NCBI GenBank assembly: GCA_963781775.1
Contig: CAWAHE010000015.1
Coordinates: 62,001 to 126,000, forward strand
DNA: 64,000 nucleotides
Reading direction: 5' to 3'
Origin: CAVSRC01 sp963781775
GTDB taxonomy: Bacteria; Pseudomonadota; Alphaproteobacteria; Rhizobiales; Kaistiaceae
The first letter of the stretch is position 1. Every line of letters begins with the position of its first letter. A program made the position numbers and the translations under genes. The notes under the pieces are model-generated. The model saw only the letters and a list, made by a program, of their open reading frames with translations. It was not told where the DNA came from and made no database searches. Positions 24,019 to 32,199 of this stretch are shown here, piece by piece.

Positions 24019-27000
24019 TCAGCTCTGTTCGTCCGTTCCGCTGCGCCGCGCGATCTCCGGCGTGCCGCCGCCGCCACGCGCCGCCTTTTTCGCGCGCCGC
24101 CGCTCGACGAAGCGGTGACGCCATGCGCTCAGCTTGGCGACGAACGCCAGCTGGGCCGGCGTGACCACGAGGGTCAGAATGGTGGCGAAGCTCAGGCCGA
24201 ACACGATCGCCGTCGATAGCTGGATCCACCACTGCGTGGACGGCGCGCCGATGGTGATCGCCCGCTCGACGAAGTTGATGTTGACCCCGAAGGCGATCGG
24301 CAACACGCCAAGCACCGCGGCTCCGGCTGTCAGCAAGACCGGCCGGGCGCGCTCGCGGCAGGTTCTCAGGATCGCTTCCTCCACCGGAACGCCTTCGTGC
24401 CGCAGGCGATCGTAAGTGTCTATCAGCACGATGTTGTTGTTGGTGACAATGCCGGCAAGGGCGATGATGCCTATCCCCCCCATCACCACGCCGAACGCCT
24501 GGCCGGTGACAATCAGGCCAATGAAAACGCCGATAGTCGACAGGACGATGGCGAACAGAACCAGCGCCACGCTCGTCAGCTTGTTGAACTGGGCGAGCAG
24601 CACGGCGAAGATCAGGAAGATCGCGGCGCCGAACGCCTTGCCGAGGAAGGCGCTGGCGTCCTGCCGCTCCTGATCGGAGCCCTTCAGCTTCCAGGTGACC
24701 AGCCCTTTGAAGTCGGTCGCGGCGAGCTGCTTCTTGATCTCTTCCTGGATCGCCGCGGTTTGCGACTCGTCGGCGACGTTCGCGGTCACGGTGATGACCT
24801 CTTTGGCGTCGACGCGGTGGATGATGCCCGTGCGCAGCGCCGGCACCCGCTTGATGAAGTTCCCGATCGGCACCGAGCCCGCCTGCGTCTGGATACGCAG
24901 CTCGTCGAGCTGGGTCAGCGTACGGCGGTCTTCGGGCACACGCAGGATGATGTCGACGGGCTTGTCGCTCGTCTGCGGCCGGTAGTCGGTGATCTTGAGA
25001 CCGGTGGTGACCAGTTGCACCACGGCGCCGACGGAGCCAACGCCGATGCCGTATTTGGCGGCCTCGGGCTTGTCGATCTCCAGCCGCCAGTCGATGCCCG
25101 GCGTCGGCAGGCCGTTGTCGAGGTCCCTGATTTCCGGCCGCTTGGCGAGTTCCGCGGCGGTCTGAATTGCCGCCTTGCGCAGGGCATCGGGATAGTCGCT
25201 GGAAAACTGAATCTGAATGGGCTTGCCGGTTGGCGGCCCGCCGCTTGGCGCGGTGACCTCGACCTTGATGCCGGGAATGTCCGCCGTACGGTCGCGGATA
25301 TCGTTCATGATGACGCTGGCCGGGCGGCGCTCCTGCCAATCGACGAACTCGAACTGGATCTGGCCGATCACATCCTCGGTCACGTCGGATGAGGCGCCTT
25401 GGGACATGTCTCCCGAGCGTGCATAGACCGACGACAGTTCCTTCATGTCGAGAATCTTCGACTCGACCGAACGCACCAGCCGATCCTTTTCCGAGAGCGA
25501 CAGGTTGCCGCGCGCATGAACCAGAACGACGCCGACGTCCGGCTCGACGTTCGGGAAGAACTCGACGCCCTTGCCGACCTGGCCATAGATAATTGGCACG
25601 CCGATCAGCATGGCGAAGGCGAGGATGATGGTGATGCCCGGGTGACGGATCGCCAGGCGCACGGTCCTAATGTAAAGGCTGTCGCGTCGGGCGGTGTCGT
25701 GATGGACCAGGTGGGGCTTGCCGACCAGCGCGCCAAGCGTCGGCGTGACCACCAGAGCCGCCACCAGCGAGCACGACAGCGTCGCGATCAGGGTGATCGG
25801 CAGATAGCCCATGAACTGGCCGACGATGCCCGGCCAGAAGAGCAGCGGCGAGAACGCTGCAATGCGTGTCAGCGTCGCCGCGATCACCGGACCTGACATG
25901 CGGCTGGCGGCGAATGAATAGGCCTCGCGCGGCTTCATGCCCTCACTCATCCGTCGCTCGGCGAATTCCGAGACGATGATGGCGTCGTCGACGAGCATCC
26001 CGACAGCGAGGATCAGGCTGAACAGAACGACGATATTGACCGTCAGGCCCGCCATCCCCAGGCCAAGGATGCCGACCAGGAACGAGAACGGGATGGCGAT
26101 GCCGATGAAGATCGACGCGCGCCCGCCGAGGAAGAACAGGATGATGACGGCGACCAGCAGCACGGCGGTGATCACGCTGTTCTGCAAGTCGGCGAGCATG
26201 TCGATGATGAATTTCGACTGATCCTGCAGGAATTCGACATTGACCGAGTCGGGCCACTGCTTCTGGATCCCGGCGATGGCCGTCTTCACCCCGGCGACCG
26301 TGTCGATCAGGTTGGCGCCGGCGCGCTTGGACACCTCGATGGCGATGGCCGGCCGGCCATTGACCCGGGTCACCGACGTGGCGTCACGGAAGGTCGGCTT
26401 GATCGTGGCGACGTCGCCAAGCTTTACCGAGGCGGCGTTGGAGGCCGCGACCGGGATGTTGAGGACGTCTTCCGGCGTTTCGATCAGCGCCGGCACCTTG
26501 ACCGCGAAGCGGCCCTGCGGGCCCTCGAGGGCGCCAGCCGCAACCAGGCTGTTGCCGGCGGCAGCGGCGCCGACGAACTGGTCGAGCGACACGCCGTAGC
26601 TCTTCAGGAGCATCGGCTCGGCGATGATCTCGACGACTTCGTCGCGCGTGCCCTGCAGGTTGGCGGAGAGGACGCCGGGCACCTGTTCGATGGCGTCCTG
26701 CGCCTGCCGCGCGATCGTGCCAAGCGAGCGCTCGGAGAGATCGCCGGACAGCGTCACGATCACCACCGGGAAGAGGCTGAGGTTCACTTCATGGACGCTC
26801 GGCTCGTCCGCGTCCGTGGGCAGGTCGCGCTTGGTGTCGTCCACCTTGGCGCGCACGTCCTGGAGGGCGACGTCCGAGTTGAACCCGGCCTCGAACTCGA
26901 GCAGCACATAGCCGCCACCCTCAAAAGCGGCGGCGCGCATCTCCTTGACGTTGGTGATCGATTTGAGCCCGGTCTCCATCGGCCTGACCAGCAGCCGCTC

Positions 27001-27180
27001 GGCGTCTTCCGGCGAAATGCCGCGCTGCGAAAGCTGGACGTAGATGATCGGGATCGTGACGTCCGGGTTGGCTTCCTTCGGGATCGACTGATAGGCAAGC
27101 GCCCCGGCCGCCAGCAGGAAGACGAGGATCGCCAGCGTCAGCCGCGAATGGCCGATCGCGAAATCGACGATGCGCCTCAT
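24019..27180 (-). CDS. RND efflux permease, second system
   Basis: 1053 residues; ATG at 27180 overlaps the upstream adaptor stop (ATGA). Full RND architecture: helix 1 near residues 10-30, YVQLSQRGISPEDAERLLVR near 47, LAVGMLVDDAIIVSEFAERR with the two relay aspartates near 400, and helix 10 text IALAGIVTNNNIVLIDTYDR near 935. In AcrB the corresponding helix-10 position is lysine; here it is Asn, a substitution shared with other RND branches that read NNAIVLID. C-terminal tail is basic. It is convergent with the sensor module (20-nt gap). Together with its adaptor it forms a second pump lacking its own outer-membrane factor. The substrate is unknown. Confidence 0.92.
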   Translation of the reverse strand: MRRIVDFAIGHSRLTLAILVFLLAAGALAYQSIPKEANPDVTIPIIYVQLSQRGISPEDAERLLVRPMETGLKSITNVKEMRAAAFEGGGYVLLEFEAGFNSDVALQDVRAKVDDTKRDLPTDADEPSVHEVNLSLFPVVIVTLSGDLSERSLGTIARQAQDAIEQVPGVLSANLQGTRDEVVEIIAEPMLLKSYGVSLDQFVGAAAAGNSLVAAGALEGPQGRFAVKVPALIETPEDVLNIPVAASNAASVKLGDVATIKPTFRDATSVTRVNGRPAIAIEVSKRAGANLIDTVAGVKTAIAGIQKQWPDSVNVEFLQDQSKFIIDMLADLQNSVITAVLLVAVIILFFLGGRASIFIGIAIPFSFLVGILGLGMAGLTVNIVVLFSLILAVGMLVDDAIIVSEFAERRMSEGMKPREAYSFAASRMSGPVIAATLTRIAAFSPLLFWPGIVGQFMGYLPITLIATLSCSLVAALVVTPTLGALVGKPHLVHHDTARRDSLYIRTVRLAIRHPGITIILAFAMLIGVPIIYGQVGKGVEFFPNVEPDVGVVLVHARGNLSLSEKDRLVRSVESKILDMKELSSVYARSGDMSQGASSDVTEDVIGQIQFEFVDWQERRPASVIMNDIRDRTADIPGIKVEVTAPSGGPPTGKPIQIQFSSDYPDALRKAAIQTAAELAKRPEIRDLDNGLPTPGIDWRLEIDKPEAAKYGIGVGSVGAVVQLVTTGLKITDYRPQTSDKPVDIILRVPEDRRTLTQLDELRIQTQAGSVPIGNFIKRVPALRTGIIHRVDAKEVITVTANVADESQTAAIQEEIKKQLAATDFKGLVTWKLKGSDQERQDASAFLGKAFGAAIFLIFAVLLAQFNKLTSVALVLFAIVLSTIGVFIGLIVTGQAFGVVMGGIGIIALAGIVTNNNIVLIDTYDRLRHEGVPVEEAILRTCRERARPVLLTAGAAVLGVLPIAFGVNINFVERAITIGAPSTQWWIQLSTAIVFGLSFATILTLVVTPAQLAFVAKLSAWRHRFVERRRAKKAARGGGGTPEIARRSGTDEQS

Positions 27181-28283
27181 GCCGGCGGGACCGTCTTGGC
27201 GTCCGCGTCGCTGGCCACCGCCGCCTCGACGACATCGCCGTCCTTGACGAAATCCTGGCCGACCACGATCACGCGCGACGCCTTGTCGAGGCCGGTCAGC
27301 CAGATCACATCGCGGGCATCGTCGACGAAGTCCACCGGCACGAACTGCACCCGGTTGTCGGCATCGACGATGCGCACGCCGAGGCGGCCGTCATCGGAGA
27401 ACACGATCGCCGACCGCGGCACCGCGCTCGCCTCGATCGCGGCGAGCGCCACCACCATCTCGCAGGTCACGCCATCCGGAATCTTCGCGTTGGGATTTTG
27501 CATCCGCGCCTCTACGCGGTAGGTGCGGGTTGCCGTCTCGGCGCTCAAGCTGACGAAGTTGACCTCGCCGGCGGCCTTGGTGTTGTCGATGAAGCGCACC
27601 TCGACCTGCTGCCCGACGTTAAGGCTGGCGCGCCGGGCCTCGCTGACCGCGCCGACGGCCAGCATCGGATCGGGGTCGACGATATCGGCCACTTCGGTTC
27701 CCGGTTGAATCGCCTGTCCGAGCTGGACCTCGACGTTGTCCACCTTGCCGTCGAGAGGCGCGCGGATGACGACCTTCTCCAGTTCGGCTTTTGCTGCCGC
27801 CAGGCCCGCTTTCGCGGCCGCGACCGACGCCTCGAGCTCTGCGAGATTGTTGCGCGGCGCGTCGCCCCGATCGATCAGACTCTTCTTGGCGGTATAATCC
27901 GCCATGCGCTGGTCGAGCAGCGCCTGCGCCTGATCGACCGCCGACTGGCGGCCTTCATCCGAAATCTTGCCGATCACATCGCCGGCCTTGACCACGTCGC
28001 CGCGGCTCACCGGCAGGTCGATGATCACCCCGCCGCCCCGCGCGACCGCGAACGCCTTGTGGTCGGCCTGGGTGACGCAGGAGAGCGTGATGTCGCGCTT
28101 GTGCAGTTCGGGCGTCGTGACGGTGACGCCGACCTTTTGCATGGGAACGGGAGGCGATTTGTCACTGGCTTCGCCCTCGGTGTGGCCGGTGCTGCCGAAC
28201 ACGCCGGAGCCGATCCACACGGCTGCCGCGATCACAACGCCGACCGCGACAATGCGGCTTGGCTTGAACAGTCCGGAGGCCAT
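27177..28283 (-). CDS. RND efflux periplasmic adaptor, second system
   Basis: 368 residues from ATG 28283 (GGGTGA upstream; GTG 28292 is an alternative). An N-terminal anchor helix (IVAVGVVIAAAVWIGSGVFG, about 11-30), lipoyl half-motifs GGVIIDLPVSRGDVVKAGDV near 84 and RAPLDGKVDNVEVQLGQAI near 170, a coiled-coil hairpin between them (VDQAQALLDQRMADYTAKKS onward), and barrel/MP domains to the end (VIVVGQDFVKDGDVVEAAV). There is one cysteine (TLSCVTQAD) but no lipobox. First gene of the operon with the second RND permease; its promoter must lie in the 288-nt gap shared with the divergent sigK-like gene, which has an AT-rich patch at 28297-28312. Confidence 0.9.
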   Translation of the reverse strand: MASGLFKPSRIVAVGVVIAAAVWIGSGVFGSTGHTEGEASDKSPPVPMQKVGVTVTTPELHKRDITLSCVTQADHKAFAVARGGGVIIDLPVSRGDVVKAGDVIGKISDEGRQSAVDQAQALLDQRMADYTAKKSLIDRGDAPRNNLAELEASVAAAKAGLAAAKAELEKVVIRAPLDGKVDNVEVQLGQAIQPGTEVADIVDPDPMLAVGAVSEARRASLNVGQQVEVRFIDNTKAAGEVNFVSLSAETATRTYRVEARMQNPNAKIPDGVTCEMVVALAAIEASAVPRSAIVFSDDGRLGVRIVDADNRVQFVPVDFVDDARDVIWLTGLDKASRVIVVGQDFVKDGDVVEAAVASDADAKTVPPA

Positions 28284-28571
28284 TCGCGTCACCCGTCAAA
28301 AAAAATTAAAGGATCACCGCCCGCTGCAGTGCAGCAACCGCGGCTTCATATAACAACGCAGGGTTCCATTGTAAGCAAGAACCAAACAGGAACAAAGCCC
28401 AATCAGCGAGGCTCCTGCCACGGCGCTCATGCCTGCTACAGGTTTGCCGCCGCTCTGCCAGTGAAAGAAATCACAGGGCAGGGCAGCGGGCTCGGGTGAA
28501 CGTTGCCCCCGTCTGTGGCAGAAAGGAGGAGGCGCGGACGGATCGGGAGGCGCCCGACAAAGGATGCATGC

Positions 28572-29135
28572 GTGAGCGGTGAAGCCAGCGGCGAGGACCT
28601 CGTTGCCTTGATGGCGGGCGCTGCGGCGGGCGATCGGCAAGCCTTCCGGCGGCTCTACGCGCGCACCGCGCCGAAACTGTTTGCCACGATCCGCCGTATC
28701 TTGAGCGACAGTTCAGCCGCGGAGGATGCGGTGCAGGAAGCATACGTGAAGATCTGGTCGCGCGCTGGCGACTTCGACGCTGCGATAGCCTCGCCGATCG
28801 CGTGGATGGCCACGATTGCCCGCCACACGGCGATCGACGCCGTGCGCCGCGGCGCCGAGCGCATTTCCGCGGCTTCGACGGCGCTTGACGCCGATCTGAT
28901 CGAACGAATTCCGGATCCAACCTCCGGCGGCGACCGACTGATGGCTGGATCACGCCTGGCGACCTGCCTGAAAGAGCTCGACGAGGAGCGCCGGGGCATG
29001 GTGATGCTGGCCTATTGCCACGGCTGGAGCCGTGAAGAACTGGCTGATCGGTTTGGGCGGCCGGTCGCGACGGTGAAGACTTTGTTGAGGCGCGGCCTCA
29101 TAGCCCTGAAGGAATGCCTCGGTGGCGCAGACTGA
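28572..29135 (+). CDS. sigK: ECF sigma factor, SigK-like
   Basis: 187 residues from GTG 28572. Region 2: AAGDRQAFRRLYARTAPKLF near residue 14, SAAEDAVQEAYVKIWSRAGD near 47, SPIAWMATIARHTAIDAVRR near 73-92. Region 4: ELDEERRGMVMLAYCHGWS near 138 and LADRFGRPVATVKTLLRRGL near 160. The gene overlaps the next one, an RskA-type anti-sigma factor, by 14 nt, and a fasciclin-domain protein gene lies just beyond, convergent. In mycobacteria SigK/RskA controls fasciclin-domain antigens, so the grouping is meaningful. The N-terminus upstream of 28572 is open but lacks family similarity. Confidence 0.9.
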   Translation: MSGEASGEDLVALMAGAAAGDRQAFRRLYARTAPKLFATIRRILSDSSAAEDAVQEAYVKIWSRAGDFDAAIASPIAWMATIARHTAIDAVRRGAERISAASTALDADLIERIPDPTSGGDRLMAGSRLATCLKELDEERRGMVMLAYCHGWSREELADRFGRPVATVKTLLRRGLIALKECLGGAD

Positions 29136-29832
29136 CCACACCGGCATGGACGACGGCGACCGCGACGCGCTCGCGGGCGAGTACGTGCTGGGCACGCTCG
29201 ACCCGGCTGAGCGCAGCGCGGCCGAGGCCCGGATGGCCGCCGACCCGCATTTCCGTGCCGCCGTCGCCGCCTGGGAAAACCGCCTGCAGCCGCTCGGCGA
29301 AACGGCCGCGCCCGTCGCACCACACGACAGCGTATGGCAGCGGATCGAGGCCCGGCTCGATGCGCCGGTCGCCGCAGCCCGCGACAACGTTGTCGCGCTT
29401 CGCCGGTCGGTCACCCGCTGGCGCGTGTCGACGGCCGCCTTCGCCGCCGCCGCGGCGGCGATGATCGCCGTCGTCGTCGTTGATCGCATGCAACCGCCGC
29501 CCCAGTCCCAGTTTGCCGCCGTGCTGACCGCTCCGGATGGTACGACTCCGGCCTTCGTCGCGACGGTCGACGTCGCCACGCGCACCATCCAGCTGGTCCG
29601 CGTCGCCACGCCGCCGCCACCCGACAAGAGCTACGAGCTGTGGTCGATCCTGCCGAACCAGGCGCCGCAGTCTCTGGGCGTGGTCGAGAAGGCGAGCTAC
29701 CGCCATGCCATCGGCGAGAAGCCGTCGCCGGATCTGACGCTGGCCATCACGCTGGAACAGAAGGGCGGTTCGCCCACCGGCGCCCCCCAGGGACCGCTGG
29801 TCTTCAAGGGCACGCTGCTGCCGGCGCAATAG
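29122..29832 (+). CDS. rskA: RskA-type membrane anti-sigma factor
   Basis: 236 residues from GTG 29122, overlapping the sigma gene. Cytoplasmic anti-sigma domain first (DALAGEYVLGTLDPAERSAA near residue 13, HFRAAVAAWENRLQPLGE near 44), lacking the zinc HxxxCxxC motif as expected for RskA. One transmembrane helix (STAAFAAAAAAMIAVVVVDR, about 103-122) leads to a periplasmic RskA C-terminal domain (LWSILPNQAPQSLGVVE near 175). It would hold the SigK-like factor at the membrane and release it on regulated proteolysis. The signal is unknown. It is convergent with the fasciclin gene. Confidence 0.9.
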   Translation: MAQTDHTGMDDGDRDALAGEYVLGTLDPAERSAAEARMAADPHFRAAVAAWENRLQPLGETAAPVAPHDSVWQRIEARLDAPVAAARDNVVALRRSVTRWRVSTAAFAAAAAAMIAVVVVDRMQPPPQSQFAAVLTAPDGTTPAFVATVDVATRTIQLVRVATPPPPDKSYELWSILPNQAPQSLGVVEKASYRHAIGEKPSPDLTLAITLEQKGGSPTGAPQGPLVFKGTLLPAQ

Positions 29833-29904
29833 CGCTCTTCGGCCTTCTCCACCGGCGTTGCCGTTCCAGAGATTTGCCCCGGCCGCTGGGCGCTCGCCCG
29901 GGCC

Positions 29905-29940
29905 CAAACGAAAAGCGGCCCGCCCATGGGGCGGACCGCT
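29905..29940 (-). terminator. Rho-independent terminator of the fasciclin gene
   Basis: A 12-bp stem with one mismatch (29914-29925 against 29929-29940) and a 3-nt loop; read on the minus strand the stem is followed by TTTTCGTTT. It lies about 60 nt beyond the fasciclin stop codon. On the plus strand there is no T-run, so it mainly serves the minus-strand gene. Confidence 0.8.
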
Positions 29941-30002
29941 CTCCGTTCAGTATCGGCCAGGCGCGGGGGCGATTTTGCGTTCCCGGCCGGCTGAACGTGC
30001 CC

Positions 30003-30575
30003 TCAGCCCATCTTGGGCAGGAGGACCGCGTCGATCACGTGGATGACGCCGTTCGACTGCTTCACGTCGGCGATGGTGACATGGGCGGTGTTGCCGGACT
30101 CGTCGGTCACGGTGACCATCTTGCCGTCAACCTTGAAGGTTAGCTCGCAACCACCAACGGTCTTCACCTTGTGCATGCCGCCGTCGTCCTTGACCATCTT
30201 CATGACGGTCGCGGCCATCACATCGCCGGCGACCACGTGGCAGGTCAGGATCTTGGTGAGCGTGGCCTTGTTTTCCGGCTTCAGGAGATTGTCGACCGTG
30301 CCGGCGGGAAGCGCCGCGAAGGCTTCATTCGTCGGCGCGAAGACCGTGAACGGACCCTTGCCCTCAAGGGTCTCGACCAGGCCGGCGGCCTTCACAGCCG
30401 CGACCAGAGTGGTGTGGTCCTTCGAGTTGACGGCGTTCTCGATGATGTTCTTCGACGGATACATCGGCGCACCGCCGACCTCGACGGTCATTTCGGCGGC
30501 ACCGGCGGGCATGGCGTAAAAGCTCGCCGAACCCATAAGGGCGGCAACGGCGATCGCGCGGACGAAGGATTTCAT
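30003..30575 (-). CDS. Secreted fasciclin (FAS1) domain protein
   Basis: 190 residues from ATG 30575 behind AAGGAG. A Sec signal peptide (AIAVAALMGSASFYAMPAGA, ending near residue 27) is followed by a short linker with MYPSKNIIENAV and one FAS1 domain of about 130 residues with both conserved boxes: FTVFAPTNEAFAALP (H1, near 78) and the C-terminal GVIHVIDAVLLP (H2). FAS1 domains mediate adhesion or matrix binding outside the cell. Two cysteines (LTCHVV and GGCELTF) may form a periplasmic disulfide. The neighbouring sigK/rskA pair probably controls it, by analogy with mycobacterial MPT70/MPT83. It ends at a good terminator. Confidence 0.92.
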   Translation of the reverse strand: MKSFVRAIAVAALMGSASFYAMPAGAAEMTVEVGGAPMYPSKNIIENAVNSKDHTTLVAAVKAAGLVETLEGKGPFTVFAPTNEAFAALPAGTVDNLLKPENKATLTKILTCHVVAGDVMAATVMKMVKDDGGMHKVKTVGGCELTFKVDGKMVTVTDESGNTAHVTIADVKQSNGVIHVIDAVLLPKMG

Positions 30576-30710
30576 GGGGAGTCTCCTTGGAATTGGTTGT
30601 TTGGACGTCTTCCCGTCAGGATGGGACATCCACAGCTACGAACCGATTCAAGGAGCGGTTTCACCACGCCGGAAAAAGGCGATCACGACCGCGTGAAGTA
30701 TCGACTGGAT

Positions 30711-31826
30711 CTAGCCGAGCCGCGCGATCGTCTTGCGCTCGATCATGGCAAAATCGATCTCGGCGCCCAGGCCCGGCTTGTCGAACGGGGCGATGCGCAC
30801 CAGCCCGTCGGCGCCCACGGTGATGTCCTCGATAAGGCCGCTTTTGTGCGCGGCGTCGGGCAGGATGACCTCGAAATACTCGGAATTGCGGATCGCCATC
30901 AGGGCATGAAGGTTGGCGACGTTGTTGAGCGAATTGCCGCCGTGATGAATCTCGTAGTTCATATGAAACGCCTCGGCGAGGTGCGCCGCCTTGACGATGG
31001 CGGTAATGCCGCCCTTCACCGCGACGTCGCCGCGCAGATAGTCGGTGGCCCGCTCCACCAGCCACGGCGCATAGGCGGTGAACCCGCCGGGATTGTGCTC
31101 GGTCGCCATGATCGGAATATCGAGCTTCTCCTTGAGCTTGACGTAGCCGTAGATGTCGTCGTCGGCGAGCGGGTCTTCGTACCAGTAGTAGCCCATCTCC
31201 TCGATGGCCCGGCCGACCCGCAGCGCAGTCGGATAGTCGTATGACCACATTGAATCGAGCATCAGCACGTAGTCTTCGCCGACTGCATCGCGCACCGTGG
31301 CGCAAACCTTGATGTCGGCGTCTGGCAGTGTCGGTGGGTGGATCTTGTAGGCCGTCCAGCCGCGTTCCTTGAACGAGACCGCTTCCGCTGCATATTCCTC
31401 CGCGGTCGGAAAGGCCGGCGAACTGGCATAGGCCGGAACCTCGGTGCGGTAACCCCCGAGGAGCTTGTAGATCGGCAGGCCGGCAACCTTGCCGGCGATG
31501 TCCCAAAGCGCCACGTCGATCGCGCCAATGGCGCGGTAAGTGGTGCCGCGGATGGAGAGCATCAGCGTCTGCCAGATCGCCTCGCGCTGCAGCGGGTCGC
31601 GGCCGAGGATGCGCGGCTTCAGCCGTTCGATCAGCGAGGGCGCATCGTGTTCAGCGCCGGCGCCGGCGGTGCCCAGCACCGCGTACCCCTCGACGCCTTC
31701 GTCCGTCCGGATTGTCAGGAGGCCCATCTGGGTCGGCGCGCCCAGTCGCTCGGACATGGCGCTGTACCCCACCACCGGGATCGTGTCCCACATGAACAGC
31801 GTGATGGTGACGTCGGTAATCTTCAT
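30711..31826 (-). CDS. Enolase-superfamily enzyme (mandelate racemase/muconate lactonizing type)
   Basis: 371 residues with the N-terminal capping domain (MGLLTIRTDEGVEGYA near 34) and a modified TIM barrel. Metal ligands are recognisable at the ends of successive strands: Asp in LMLDSMWSYD near 196, Glu in YYWYEDPLADDD near 221, Glu in IMATEHNPGGF near 247. The second-strand basic motif reads TAYKIHPP near 163, and EIHHGGNSLNN near 297 supplies His residues on the opposite face. The family abstracts a proton alpha to a carboxylate (acid-sugar dehydratases, racemases); the exact substrate cannot be read. It appears monocistronic. Acid-sugar dehydratase is the likeliest class because of the HPP/HH pattern. 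Confidence 0.85.
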   Translation of the reverse strand: MKITDVTITLFMWDTIPVVGYSAMSERLGAPTQMGLLTIRTDEGVEGYAVLGTAGAGAEHDAPSLIERLKPRILGRDPLQREAIWQTLMLSIRGTTYRAIGAIDVALWDIAGKVAGLPIYKLLGGYRTEVPAYASSPAFPTAEEYAAEAVSFKERGWTAYKIHPPTLPDADIKVCATVRDAVGEDYVLMLDSMWSYDYPTALRVGRAIEEMGYYWYEDPLADDDIYGYVKLKEKLDIPIMATEHNPGGFTAYAPWLVERATDYLRGDVAVKGGITAIVKAAHLAEAFHMNYEIHHGGNSLNNVANLHALMAIRNSEYFEVILPDAAHKSGLIEDITVGADGLVRIAPFDKPGLGAEIDFAMIERKTIARLG

Positions 31827-31960
31827 GGTTTCGCTCCCGCCCGATGCGCGCCGGCACTGAGGGCATATAGCCGGTTCGGCGGCGGCCGTCAGCGCGACTA
31901 GCCGTGACGCTTCCGGGGCGCCGCGGTTGCATCAGGCCCGGGCGGGGACGAGCGTCGCGA

Positions 31961-32056
31961 CTAGCCGCTGACGTGGTTGCCCCAGGCCAGCACCAGCGCG
32001 AACAGCACGAACACGACGGTCACCGCGGAAATCACAGTTGCGACATCGGCAGGCAT
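31961..32056 (-). CDS. 31-residue single-pass membrane peptide
   Basis: ATG at 32056 has a perfect AAGGAGGA Shine-Dalgarno 6 nt upstream. The product is a short polar N-terminus, one hydrophobic helix (VISAVTVVFVLFALVLAWG, about residues 8-26) and a short tail NHVSG. The strength of the ribosome site for so small a frame, with the helix filling the whole peptide, argues it is real. It stands alone between the enolase-superfamily gene and the divergent aminotransferase operon. Such peptides often stabilise membrane complexes; no partner is evident here. Confidence 0.72.
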   Translation of the reverse strand: MPADVATVISAVTVVFVLFALVLAWGNHVSG

Positions 32057-32199
32057 GGCAGTTCCTCCTTGATTCTGCGCCACCAAGGATTTTCGACAGG
32101 CCGAATGCGAATCTGCCTTGATCGAGATCAATGGGATCGGTCTTGCTTGCGAACCGGCGGGGTCGCTCATAAGGTCCGCGAAACGTCGGGAGGGCGTCC

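Noticed and set aside
30590..30640. SigK-type promoter (CCATCC on the minus strand) upstream of the fasciclin gene
   Set aside because: The -35-like hexamer is present but no matching -10 element lies at the right spacing.
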